A stretch of 64,000 nt of DNA from the NCBI GenBank assembly GCA_026004795.1, contig BPJV01000002.1:62001-126000 (forward strand), in the 5' to 3' direction. This stretch comes from Pirellulaceae bacterium. Lineage in GTDB: Bacteria; Planctomycetota; Planctomycetia; Pirellulales; Pirellulaceae. The notes beneath the pieces were generated by a model. That model made no database searches, was not told where the DNA came from, and saw nothing but the letters and a program-made list of their open reading frames with translations. Shown here piece after piece: positions 54,699 through 63,186 of the stretch; position 1 is the stretch's first letter, and the number at the start of each line of letters is the position of its first letter. Both the position numbers and the translations under genes were made by a program.

Positions 54699-55925
54699 TC
54701 ACTCGGCAGGCTCGACACGCAGCCAATCGGACTGCACGCACCACGCCATCCCCAGCCCCAGGAGAAATCCGAAGGCGATATTGCCCAACCCCATGCAGGC
54801 AGCAGCCGTCAATAGCATGGCAAAAGCATCGGTGCGGCTCGTCTGGTCCCGACATACCAGCGCCAGCTCCATGCCGGCAAAGGCGAGTAGCACACCGAGT
54901 ACGCTACTGGGGAACGCTTGGCAAAGGGCCATCAGCGAAGCACCGAAAAACACGGCCAATAGCATCTTCACGGCGCCGAGAAACAAAATGGAACCGTTGG
55001 TGCGCGCTCCGAAACGGTGTTGACCGGCCAACCCTCCCGCCCCGTGACACATCGGCATCCCACCAAACCAGCAGGAAACTAAGTTCATCAATCCGACGGA
55101 CGCAGCCACTTTGCGTGGTGCCGCGCGACGCTCAGGGAACAGGTCAGCAGACAACGCACAGACTGCGATCACGGAATTAAGTGTTGTCAACGGTATCTGG
55201 GGCAGGGCCGCTTTGGGAAAGGCGGAAACGAAATCCGCCCAAGTCAATGGCGTCCAACGGGGGAGTGTGAGTCCAAGGCCCAGCGCATGCAAGATCTCTG
55301 GCTGTTGGTAGATGGCCAGCCCCAACCCCAGGCTGAACAACACCAGCGCCGCGGGAACGCGCCGGGAAAAGAAAAGCAGCAAGACGATCAATGCCGCTAG
55401 CAGACCGGTCACATAGCTGTCGGCCGCAAACCATTGCCCCGTGCCAGCGACCATTTGCATCCCTTTCATCAACAGGGACATCCCCAGCGCCAGTTGCAAT
55501 CCCCGCACAACGCTTTGTGGCACTATCCGGTTGAGCAAGTCGATCAGGCCGGACAACCCCAACACGAGGATCACCAACCCGACCGTCGCACCGGCAGCCA
55601 GGATTTCAGATACCAACAAGCCCTCGGTCAAGGCGACGGCAGCGATGGCCTTCATCGGCTGCACCGCCATGGGAATGGCGAAAAACATGCCGGTGATGAT
55701 ATTGAACAACCCAGCGAAAAATAGTGCGGCGGCGAAATCGAGCCCATTCTGAGCTGCCATGCCGACCAACAGTGGTAGGAACGTTCCCAAGTCGCCCAAT
55801 GAACCAGCGATCTCGTGACGATTCCATCGCGCTTGGCGAAGAACGCCCCACACCGAGTCTCCGCTGCACGCAGGTGGCGCATGTTTCGCCGATGTATCTC
55901 TTTGTTCCGCAGCTACTTGATGCAT
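54699..55925 (-). CDS. MOT1-like molybdate/sulfate transporter
   Basis: A 408-residue multi-pass protein with about ten hydrophobic helices. EIAGSLGDLGTFLPLLVGM at the start of the membrane part and GGMPMCHGAGGLAGQHRFGARTN are signature stretches of the MOT1/SulP-related molybdate transporter family; PMAVQPMKAIAAVAL is the conserved repeat. It should import molybdate or sulfate. The frame opens with an ATG at 55925 lying inside a small repeat block without a ribosome site; a GTG at 55853 preceded by GGAG is a serious alternative start and would remove 24 residues of weak character. Confidence 0.85.
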   Translation of the reverse strand: MHQVAAEQRDTSAKHAPPACSGDSVWGVLRQARWNRHEIAGSLGDLGTFLPLLVGMAAQNGLDFAAALFFAGLFNIITGMFFAIPMAVQPMKAIAAVALTEGLLVSEILAAGATVGLVILVLGLSGLIDLLNRIVPQSVVRGLQLALGMSLLMKGMQMVAGTGQWFAADSYVTGLLAALIVLLLFFSRRVPAALVLFSLGLGLAIYQQPEILHALGLGLTLPRWTPLTWADFVSAFPKAALPQIPLTTLNSVIAVCALSADLFPERRAAPRKVAASVGLMNLVSCWFGGMPMCHGAGGLAGQHRFGARTNGSILFLGAVKMLLAVFFGASLMALCQAFPSSVLGVLLAFAGMELALVCRDQTSRTDAFAMLLTAAACMGLGNIAFGFLLGLGMAWCVQSDWLRVEPAE

Positions 55926-56024
55926 AGAAACGCTGCTTGATGCTTAGAACCCCTAGAACCCCTGCTTGATACTCGGACTCAGAAACGCTGCTTGATGCTG
56001 AAACTCAGAAACGCTGCTTGATGC
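55926..56024. repeat. Short direct repeats at the transporter start
   Basis: AGAAACGCTGCTTGATGC occurs at 55926-55943, 55981-55998 and 56007-56024, the last two in a 26-base tandem register, with a degenerate copy near 55957. The first copy abuts the ATG of the transporter frame. Confidence 0.7.
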
Positions 56025-56064
56025 ATCGAGACATTAGCCCGGGTATGCGTTCCCATCCGCATCC

Positions 56065-56385
56065 CCCGTAGTGGGATTCGCCAGAATCCCCTCAACCTCG
56101 CCCATCCGTAGTGGGATTCGCCAGAATCCCCTCAACCTCGCCCCACGATTGTCTACGTAGTAAGATTCACCAGAATCCCGCCATCCGACGGCACGCGGTT
56201 ATTCTAGTCGAGATGGCTCGTCGCGACGAACTGGGCCCAAATCCCGTAGCACAATTCGCCCCAATCCCATTCCCGTAGTGGGATTCACCAGAATCCCCCT
56301 GACTTCGTTACCCGTAGTGGGATTCGCCAAAATTCCCCTAACCTCGCTACCCGTAAGGGGATTCGCCAGAATTCCCTCAACGTCG
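56065..56385. repeat. Array of 36-base hairpin-forming repeats
   Basis: A unit like CCCGTAGTGGGATTCGCCAGAATCCC, continuing CTCAACCTCG, recurs at 56065-56100, 56105-56140, 56272-56307, 56311-56346 and 56350-56385, with degenerate copies near 56155 and 56243. Pitch is 39-40 bases where copies are adjacent. Each holds GGGATTC and GAATCCC around a 4-base loop, a perfect 7-base stem in the best copies. Gaps of 3-4 bases and sequence drift rule out a CRISPR. Confidence 0.85.
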
Positions 56386-56428
56386 TCGCCTCAAGCAAGG
56401 GGAACCTAGGCGACACCACCGGCCCTAA

Positions 56429-56562
56429 ACTTCCAGAAAGGGACTTCCAGAAAGGGACTTCCAGAAAGGGACTTCCAGAAAGGGGCTTCTAGGAAGGGGC
56501 TTCTAGGAAGGGGCTTCTAGAAAGGGGCTTCTAGAAAGGGGCTTCTAAAAAGGGACTTCTGG
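56429..56562. repeat. 14-base tandem repeat array
   Basis: Nine consecutive 14-base units and one partial unit: four of ACTTCCAGAAAGGG, two of GCTTCTAGGAAGGG, two of GCTTCTAGAAAGGG and one of GCTTCTAAAAAGGG. The array ends ten bases before the stop codon of the minus-strand gene at 56572. The graded change of unit type along the array suggests growth by stepwise duplication. Confidence 0.88.
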
Positions 56563-56571
56563 CGAAGTCCA

Positions 56572-58083
56572 CTACGGCGATAGCAACTGGAGATTGGTCG
56601 TAACCTGCTCATCGGCGGCTGCGAAGCGATCGGTATGGGTTCCGGCCACGGTGAAAACCAGGAGCAGACGGCGCCCTGTGTCGTCGGAAAGATGGCAATA
56701 CACCCACTGCATGGGGATTCCGTCGATCTCACCGTCCACGATGCATCGCAACAGACGCAAGCCGTTGGCAGTCAGTTTTTCTTCGGCCTGGAGAATCTGC
56801 TGCAGTGTGTCACCGGCGGCCCGCTCGATCTCCGCCTGGAATGCCTCCAGCGTCAACTGCATCCCTGGTTCTAGCGACGGCATTCTCGACGCATCGCATT
56901 GTGCAATCACCTCTTCGTTTTCGACCCAGCGCAACACGGCTTGCTCCGCATTGTCGAACAGCATCCGCCAGCCGCGATCGGCGATGCATTTGAACCCGCA
57001 GGCCGGCGCGTGAATCTCCACCAACCAACGCATTGGATCGGCTGCCTGGGGAAGCGCTGCAAGCCGCTCCATGCTCCAACCGGCGCGCCGCAGTTCCTTT
57101 TCAGAGATTTCCTCACGGAGCAAGCGAATCCGTGCCGTAACGGTGAAGGCCGGTTCGACAAAGCTCTCCTGGCGCTTTTCCTCCAACTTGATATCGATCC
57201 AGCTGATGTAGCCCCCCGACTCATTGGTCTTCGCATTCAGTTTTCCCGAAAGGACAAGCTGCGTGAGGGCTCCCTGCGTTACTCCAACCAACTTGCCGTC
57301 GACTGCGTAGATTGCCGCGCCGTTCTTAACCGTTTGTGGGGTCACGGTAACATCGTGTTCCCGAATTTCCTGCAACAGGAAGAGTTCTTTGAGCACCTCT
57401 GCCGATAGCTTGGCTGACCCGTCGGCGGAAGGAGCATGTTGCAGCAGTTGGTCGACGGCCGACACGAACAACGGCGTATGAAGCAACTCGAGTTCCTCGT
57501 TCGACAAAGGGGCCTGAGTGGCGAATTCGCTCCATTGCCGCCCATCGAAAAGAAGCGCCGTACGTCGGCGGTCCGCCCGCAAGGTGCTGGATCGCGTCGC
57601 CATCCGACCGATGGATGTATCCGCCTCCGCCAGGCTATAGCGTCGCCCCACTGCCACAAGCTTGCCCTGTTCCCACACCGATCCCTCGGCGAACTGAAAA
57701 TCGGATTTACTGCGGATCTCGATGGCCTCGACACTGCCACCTTCATCGCCAACCGCCGGCCGACTTATCGTTCCCTCCAGCTCCATGGACAATCGGTTCT
57801 TGGTGGCAAGCGACGATCGCTTCGACCAGTCGATCATGTACCGTCGATGAATAGCGTTGCCGGCCGGTTCGGCGGCAGGGGCGTGAAGTTCGGCGGTCAC
57901 CGCAGCCATTGTCCCCGCACCGAGCGCAATGATGAAACGTCGCCGCCCCGACGACTTCTGATCGCCATCCTTCGCCGTGCAGTCCCGTGCGCTGCGGGAA
58001 CGTTGGAGAAGTGGAAGGATGCGATCAACGCTGTGCTCAAACGCAAAGGAATTCTTATCCATCATCTTCTCCGCAAGGGGCAT
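56572..58083 (-). CDS. Hypothetical exported protein at the end of the polysaccharide cluster
   Basis: The 503-residue protein has the segment RRRFIIALGAGTMAAVTAEL around residues 47-66, which resembles a twin-arginine or ordinary signal sequence after an unusually long N-terminus; a start at an ATG near 58062 is also possible. The rest is alpha/beta with no recognised motif (LFVSAVDQLLQHAP, GGYISWIDIKLEEKRQESF, CGFKCIADRGWRMLFDNAEQAVLRW, YCHLSDDTGRRLLLVFTV). Cysteines are few. Its position directly after the CpsD-like, ExeA-like and chain-length-like genes suggests an envelope or polysaccharide role, but I cannot name one. Confidence 0.6.
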   Translation of the reverse strand: MPLAEKMMDKNSFAFEHSVDRILPLLQRSRSARDCTAKDGDQKSSGRRRFIIALGAGTMAAVTAELHAPAAEPAGNAIHRRYMIDWSKRSSLATKNRLSMELEGTISRPAVGDEGGSVEAIEIRSKSDFQFAEGSVWEQGKLVAVGRRYSLAEADTSIGRMATRSSTLRADRRRTALLFDGRQWSEFATQAPLSNEELELLHTPLFVSAVDQLLQHAPSADGSAKLSAEVLKELFLLQEIREHDVTVTPQTVKNGAAIYAVDGKLVGVTQGALTQLVLSGKLNAKTNESGGYISWIDIKLEEKRQESFVEPAFTVTARIRLLREEISEKELRRAGWSMERLAALPQAADPMRWLVEIHAPACGFKCIADRGWRMLFDNAEQAVLRWVENEEVIAQCDASRMPSLEPGMQLTLEAFQAEIERAAGDTLQQILQAEEKLTANGLRLLRCIVDGEIDGIPMQWVYCHLSDDTGRRLLLVFTVAGTHTDRFAAADEQVTTNLQLLSP

Positions 58084-58091
58084 GGTTTATT

Positions 58092-58667
58092 TCAAGTGGC
58101 GTCCACCGCTTCAAATTCAGCGATCAAGGTTCCTTCCAGGTGTACCCCGTGAGCCCTCAAGGCATCGACCTGAGCGCGGAGCCACCTTGTCGAGGCGCAT
58201 GCCTGCGGACCGAGGATCAGGTAGCAGGCATCGAGATAGGGAGCAATGGCGCTCGCCCTATCCACCGGGCCGGCATCGACCAACAGAAACTGGAATTGCC
58301 GACGGAGGCTCGCCAACAAAGTAACAAACTCGCATCGAATCGACGCCACGGATGGCGTCGCCGGATGGATCACCGTCTCGTACCAGTCCCCAAGGGGGCT
58401 GCGTTTGGGATGCGGCGTCGACGACGGGCGGCGAAGGACCGCTGGCCCCGGTTCACGCAGGCCATCGATGCGCACGGTCAGCAGTCTTGCCAGCCGGTCG
58501 GTATTGGCAACCGCCCGCATCATCGCAGCGCTGGCCGCTTGCCAGGCCGTGCCGGAGATGGGTTGAGAGGAACCATTGACGACTCCGACTGCCAGCGTAG
58601 CGACTCCAGCCAACTGACGACCAAGCGATTCTTCCCAGGTGGATTGCGATTGCTCGGCGGCGATCAT
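58092..58667 (-). CDS. CpsD/ParA-like protein lacking Walker A
   Basis: A 191-residue protein with GGGAG before the ATG. It has FQFLLVDAGPVDRAS, which matches the Walker B strand of BY-kinases/CpsD and ParA-type ATPases, followed by ACYLILGPQACAST, the usual next strand. The N-terminal P-loop (GxxGxGKS) expected before it is missing: the segment reads VGVVNGSSQPISGTAWQAASA. There is no Tyr-rich C-terminal tail. It is therefore likely a non-catalytic member of the tyrosine autokinase group that regulates polysaccharide assembly; weak similarity makes this tentative. Confidence 0.5.
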   Translation of the reverse strand: MIAAEQSQSTWEESLGRQLAGVATLAVGVVNGSSQPISGTAWQAASAAMMRAVANTDRLARLLTVRIDGLREPGPAVLRRPSSTPHPKRSPLGDWYETVIHPATPSVASIRCEFVTLLASLRRQFQFLLVDAGPVDRASAIAPYLDACYLILGPQACASTRWLRAQVDALRAHGVHLEGTLIAEFEAVDAT

Positions 58668-58695
58668 CGATCTCTCCCGATGAATGGATACTCAT

Positions 58696-60708
58696 TTACT
58701 TGCGCAAACGCGCGAATAGCTGGGCATAGGCGGTCGTGCGCGTGTTCGTAGGTGCCAGCGGCGGCATGCGCGGCTCAGCACCGAATCCGACTTCCGCATC
58801 AACAATCAACAGGTCGCGATCGTCGTCGACAGTCGCCGAGGAGGTATCGAAAAGAGTCGCTGCGACGGTCGGACGCGTACCATGCTCGGAGACGTCGGGC
58901 AGATCTTCCTCAGGCACGGCTTGCTGGCGGCGAGCGGATTCGGCGGAGCAATGGACCTGTTCGTCATGTAGCGACTCGACGGCGAACGCGGAAAAATTGA
59001 GCTGAGCCACTAGTTCTTCGATCGCCGTCTGCAACTGCACCTCCGCTGAGTCGGTAGGCAATACCGTCACGTCAATCGCTCCCCCGCAGGCCTGCTGCTC
59101 TTCGTGCCCGAGTGGAGCGGCGTCGACACTCAACTCCGGCAGATGCAATTGGATGTCTACTTCGCCTCCCTGTAGCAAGCTCTGCAGATCAAACGTTTGC
59201 GTAATGATTCGCTCCGGTTCGACCAGAGCGCTGATCTCGATCGACTCATCGCTCAGCAGGTTTTCCGGCGAACGATCGCCCGCCTCCCTCTCCCTGTTCT
59301 CATCGACGAAAGGCTCCTGTTCGATGATGGCCGATGGAGAGGACTCCGCGGCGGTGTTCGCTGCCGATGCGGGTACAACCGTCTTCGTGCAATCCTCTAC
59401 CTGCCTGGTCGACGCCTCGGCAGCGTGCAGCGGTATATCGAGTTCTTCTTCGAAATCGGTACCAAACAGACCGCGCCAGTCATGGGTTACCACCGGCACG
59501 CAGTTTTCCTCTGCGCTGGCCGCCGGTGGATCATTCTCCCACACGGACCATGCGGCGAGCCTCGATTCGCCATCGGTCTCGATCGCTACTGCGTCGAACT
59601 CTGTCGCCTGATGCGCGTCGGCCACTTGATGGTCTTCTCCGCTTTGGCCGGACACGGCGTACTGTTCCTCCCCTGGCGCGGCGACCTGACCTGCCGCATG
59701 CTCCGTGACCGAGTTCTCATCATCGGCACGGCTCGCCACCAGATCGTTCTCCGCGGGCTCATCATCCAGTGTCCCGAACTCGATGATCGTTGCCGATGTC
59801 TCTTGAGCCAACGCTTGGGAAGTTGGCGATGAAAAACCGACTATGGCCGCCTGGTTGCGGTTGGGAAGTTCGTTGAGTGACCACGGCGGTGGCAGTTGTT
59901 GCAGATCTGCCCATGCCTCTTCAATCAATGCTGTGCAGATCGGCAACTGATCACGTTCGATGGCCATATACAGCGCGTGGTCCATGATTTGATTGACCAG
60001 CCGAGGAATCCCCTCGCTACCGACATAGACGGCGTGCAACGCGTCGGTGGCCACCACCTGTGAGGCATCCACGCCGGCGACAGCCAATTGATGCTGAACA
60101 TACTGCACCGTTTCTTGTCGTCCCAATGGCGACAGATAGCAACGTGCGGCCAACCGCTGGTTAAGTGCCTCCAATTCCGGCGAGGTAAGCATCTCCTCCA
60201 GCGCCGGACCACCGGCCAGAACTAAACGCACGCGCGGCTGATTGTTGCGTGTAAAGTTCGTCATCAGGCGAAGTTCTTCCAATAAACTCGCCGACAGCCC
60301 GGATGCTTCATCAACCAGCAAACACAATCCCGCGGGAGCAACTTCAGGTTGCGGCAGCAGACGATCAAGCAACTTCAACCGCAACTCCCCTTCGCTCAAG
60401 TGATCGTAAACCATCCCCAGCTCGAACAGAATGGACTGCAGCAAGCTTCGTCGATCACTCAACTGCCCGCCGTTGAGCAGGACCACATCGAACTGCTCCT
60501 GCACATCACTGGCCACCAGAGCGCAGAGCATCGTTTTGCCCAGCCCCGTACCGGCCACCACAGCTACCGGTCCTTCGGCCCGCCGGATGGCACGCAGTAT
60601 GGTCTGGCGAGCCGCTTCCGTGCTTGACGCAGGGAAATAGAAGCGAGTATCTGGAACCGCGCCGAACGGCCGGTCATCGCGCTGCCCAAGTTGTTTTAGT
60701 GCATCCAT
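58696..60708 (-). CDS. ExeA/GspA-like AAA ATPase with acidic tail
   Basis: The ATG at 60708 has GAAGG eight bases upstream. Residues 1-280 form an AAA ATPase: FGAVPDTRFYFPASSTEAA, Walker A VVAGTGLGKTMLCALV, Walker B GLCLLVDEASGLSASLLEEL, sensor LRLMTNF and VRLVLAGGPALEEML, and the sigma-like GIPRLVNQIMDHAL. This is the ExeA/XrtA-associated ATPase pattern found in exosortase-type polysaccharide loci. The next 390 residues are acidic, low complexity (Glu/Asp/Ser/Ala rich) and unlike known domains. It lies between the chain-length-like and CpsD-like genes, supporting a role in export control. Confidence 0.8.
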   Translation of the reverse strand: MDALKQLGQRDDRPFGAVPDTRFYFPASSTEAARQTILRAIRRAEGPVAVVAGTGLGKTMLCALVASDVQEQFDVVLLNGGQLSDRRSLLQSILFELGMVYDHLSEGELRLKLLDRLLPQPEVAPAGLCLLVDEASGLSASLLEELRLMTNFTRNNQPRVRLVLAGGPALEEMLTSPELEALNQRLAARCYLSPLGRQETVQYVQHQLAVAGVDASQVVATDALHAVYVGSEGIPRLVNQIMDHALYMAIERDQLPICTALIEEAWADLQQLPPPWSLNELPNRNQAAIVGFSSPTSQALAQETSATIIEFGTLDDEPAENDLVASRADDENSVTEHAAGQVAAPGEEQYAVSGQSGEDHQVADAHQATEFDAVAIETDGESRLAAWSVWENDPPAASAEENCVPVVTHDWRGLFGTDFEEELDIPLHAAEASTRQVEDCTKTVVPASAANTAAESSPSAIIEQEPFVDENREREAGDRSPENLLSDESIEISALVEPERIITQTFDLQSLLQGGEVDIQLHLPELSVDAAPLGHEEQQACGGAIDVTVLPTDSAEVQLQTAIEELVAQLNFSAFAVESLHDEQVHCSAESARRQQAVPEEDLPDVSEHGTRPTVAATLFDTSSATVDDDRDLLIVDAEVGFGAEPRMPPLAPTNTRTTAYAQLFARLRK

Positions 60709-60786
60709 TTCGACTGCCTTCGCTGCATCAATTACATAAACTGGTTCAAGGTGCGGAGCCCGCAAAAGCCTTCCGAGAACTTGCTG

Positions 60787-61893
60787 TCAAAACCGCCAAA
60801 AAGTCGCCAGCACCAATAGCGGGTCATGCTCCCATTGGGCACGAAAGGAAGCATCGAGCAATGTCCGTAAACCTATGACTACGGCGATCATCCACAAACT
60901 GGATTCCGCCATCTGCGCTACATCACCGGCCACCGCTTGCCGCATGTTCGACATCGTGATGGCCAGCGGCATCCTCCGGGCGGTGTCAATCTGTTGCTCA
61001 ACGTCGCGCACCGAGAGCTTGCCGCAGAGTGGAATCCCCAGCGTAGTTAACTGTTGCGCGATGACGGCGGGGGCCTGCCGTTGATGGGACTCGAGCAACT
61101 TGTTGGTTATCGCCCCTGCCACGCCGGCCAACAACGCGAACAGGAGCAATCGGCGTAGCCAGTAGGGGCTCAACCATTTTCTTGCGGCACGTGTCCCCGC
61201 AGAACTCGTGGCCGTCCCCTGGATCAGGGGTTGCCGATCAGTGGGATGCCCGGGTGACGAGTAGTGCCGTGCCCCGCCCACGGCTTCCGATCGATATTCG
61301 GCCGATCGATGCGGCGAGGGCGCTGCGGTAAAAGGCAAACTGTGTTGCGTCAGTTCCTCCACACGCTGCTGAGCGGTCGCCAACTTGCGGCTAAGCTCCA
61401 TTCGCATCCCCGCGGCATTGTTCGCTTCCGTCATCCCATCGGGTTGGCCCCCGGCCAGCGTTACCTCGCCCATGGTCTGATCGGCAGGAGGACCGGCGGC
61501 GGGGCGGTGCGATACGGTCGTAGCGGTCATCGATGGTGAGGAGAGAAGCTGCTGGCGATGCTCGTAGTGCTGCCAATAATGTCGCGCAACGCGCACCTGC
61601 CAACGCGCCACGGCTAGTTCTCGGCTAATGCCCCGCCCGTCGACTTGCTCCATGCCGACGGAAAGCTCGCCCTCGGGCATGCTAGCAATGACAGCAGCCG
61701 GCGCCGGAGGACTGCAGGGAACCGTTGGCTCCGTGCCGCGTCCCCCTTGCGCTTGACCACGGTAGTGGACCAGAGAGATGGCCAGGAGAAATGCCAGCGT
61801 GCCCATGACGACGCTGTTCCACGCCAACCGCCCGCATGCGGTCATCCATTGGCGAAAAAGCTTTTCGCGTTTTCCGTCCACCGCAGCTCCCAT
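60787..61893 (-). CDS. Chain-length-determinant-like membrane protein
   Basis: I place the start at the ATG at 61893 (368 residues). A first transmembrane helix (LAWNSVVMGTLAFLLAISLVHY) and two at the end (RLLLFALLAGVAGAI and LWMIAVVIGLRTLLDA) flank a periplasmic region of about 190 residues that is rich in Ser/Pro/Gln and contains helical RVEELTQHSL. The C-terminal segment LLESHQRQAPAVIAQQLTTLGIPLCGKLSV resembles the stretch of Wzz-type proteins that precedes a partner kinase. The layout is Wzz-like, the sequence is degenerate. First gene of a four-gene minus-strand cluster. Function inferred mainly from neighbours. Confidence 0.5.
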   Translation of the reverse strand: MGAAVDGKREKLFRQWMTACGRLAWNSVVMGTLAFLLAISLVHYRGQAQGGRGTEPTVPCSPPAPAAVIASMPEGELSVGMEQVDGRGISRELAVARWQVRVARHYWQHYEHRQQLLSSPSMTATTVSHRPAAGPPADQTMGEVTLAGGQPDGMTEANNAAGMRMELSRKLATAQQRVEELTQHSLPFTAAPSPHRSAEYRSEAVGGARHYSSPGHPTDRQPLIQGTATSSAGTRAARKWLSPYWLRRLLLFALLAGVAGAITNKLLESHQRQAPAVIAQQLTTLGIPLCGKLSVRDVEQQIDTARRMPLAITMSNMRQAVAGDVAQMAESSLWMIAVVIGLRTLLDASFRAQWEHDPLLVLATFWRF

Positions 61894-62112
61894 AGGGTGC
61901 CCATGTTCACGAGACCGACAATCCAGTGGTACCCTTCTCCCGGAAGAGAAGGATGGCGACACCAACGTTATCGTCGATTCAACCGGTACAGATTAACTTG
62001 ATTTGGGGACAGCCCCATGCTAGCAGTCTGCTGCTGCCATGTGGTGATCGCCCCTGACGAAGTCGAGAATAGAACGGCGGTGGGGGGAATCCACGACCGT
62101 GGGAAAAGCTGG

Positions 62113-63183
62113 TTAACGGTGGCGAGTCGGCGAGGCTTCCGCAGCAGGCTTCGTCGACGTCTTAGATGTTGAGTTCGATGCATTCCCCAGGAACCATTGC
62201 CACAGCCGAAATCGTTCGGTCGGCAGACGGTCACCAGCGGCGGACGTTGCCGCGGCGGTCGACATGGCTTGGCTAGCCGCATTCCATCTGGCAATGGCTT
62301 GGCGCGCGGCCTCTTCACCACGGCGAATGATATCGTCGGCACGCGCGAAGTCCCACCACTGAAACTGGCCAACTTGTGGTTGGATCAGCAGATGCGCGAA
62401 CTGCTGGGCATGGCGTCGGAACAGACGTTCACCGATCTCATCCATGCGCAACAAGGCATGGATGGCCGAGGGGCATTGCCGGACATACTCCATCGACGGT
62501 GCCACATCACTGGCGATTATCAACTCGCCCGGATACGAGGCGGCGACCTCGGTCGGCAAGGACTCGAGAACGCCTAAATCTCCGAGTAGCATGCCATCCC
62601 AAGGAACAGGCGGAAAGATGCCGGGGATGGCCATCGAAGCTTGCAGGGCGCGCCGCAGTGGCCCACGTTCCAAAACGATTCGATGCCCGGAGAGCAGGTC
62701 GACCGCCACAATCGACAGCGGAATGTTCGTTTCGGAAAGGTCGATGTCCGGCACCAACTCCTCGAGCGCCGCCTCCACCACTGTCGCATCGAGCAACGCC
62801 GGACGCCGCAGCAGTTTTCCTATGGCCGCATGCGAGCGGACGTAGCTCCAGAGGGAGTCCAACCAACCGAGCAGCCCCGCGGACGAGGCAGCGCCATTCC
62901 AAGGGGAACTCCCGCCAAGCGCCTCACGGTGGGCACGAAACCGCTCGGAACCCAGGTAATCGATGGCCCACCGCTCAGCTTCGGCCGGGGAACAGTCCGG
63001 AGGTGTGGTTGCCAACACGGCTCCCACCATGGCTCCCATACTGGTCCCCACCATGCGATCCACCTTGAAGCCGGCGTCGACCAGGCTGCGATACACCCCG
63101 AAGTGCGCGATTCCGCGAGCCCCACCGCCGCCCAGCACCAGGATAGCGGATTCACCGTTGTGGTTAGCGACCTGTCGAATCAT
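62113..63183 (-). CDS. Patatin-like phospholipase
   Basis: A 356-residue serine lipase/acyl hydrolase of the patatin/RssA type. ILVLGGGGARGIAHFGVYRSL is the oxyanion hole, VGTSMGAMVGAVL holds the nucleophile Ser in GxSxG, and LLGDLGVLESLP supplies the catalytic Asp (DLG in place of the usual DGG). No signal peptide, so it probably acts on the inner face of the membrane. Three bases separate it from the upstream acyl-CoA dehydrogenase gene, so they form an operon in fatty-acid or lipid turnover. Confidence 0.87.
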   Translation of the reverse strand: MIRQVANHNGESAILVLGGGGARGIAHFGVYRSLVDAGFKVDRMVGTSMGAMVGAVLATTPPDCSPAEAERWAIDYLGSERFRAHREALGGSSPWNGAASSAGLLGWLDSLWSYVRSHAAIGKLLRRPALLDATVVEAALEELVPDIDLSETNIPLSIVAVDLLSGHRIVLERGPLRRALQASMAIPGIFPPVPWDGMLLGDLGVLESLPTEVAASYPGELIIASDVAPSMEYVRQCPSAIHALLRMDEIGERLFRRHAQQFAHLLIQPQVGQFQWWDFARADDIIRRGEEAARQAIARWNAASQAMSTAAATSAAGDRLPTERFRLWQWFLGNASNSTSKTSTKPAAEASPTRHR

Positions 63184-63186
63184 CGT

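Noticed and set aside
54338-55180. Plus-strand open frame of 280 codons
   Set aside because: Mostly antisense to the MOT1-like transporter with its signature motifs; rich in Arg, Pro and Ser without structure.
56065-56385. CRISPR array
   Set aside because: Copies are separated by only a few bases or by degenerate copies, drift in sequence and have no unique spacers of constant length; no cas gene is near.
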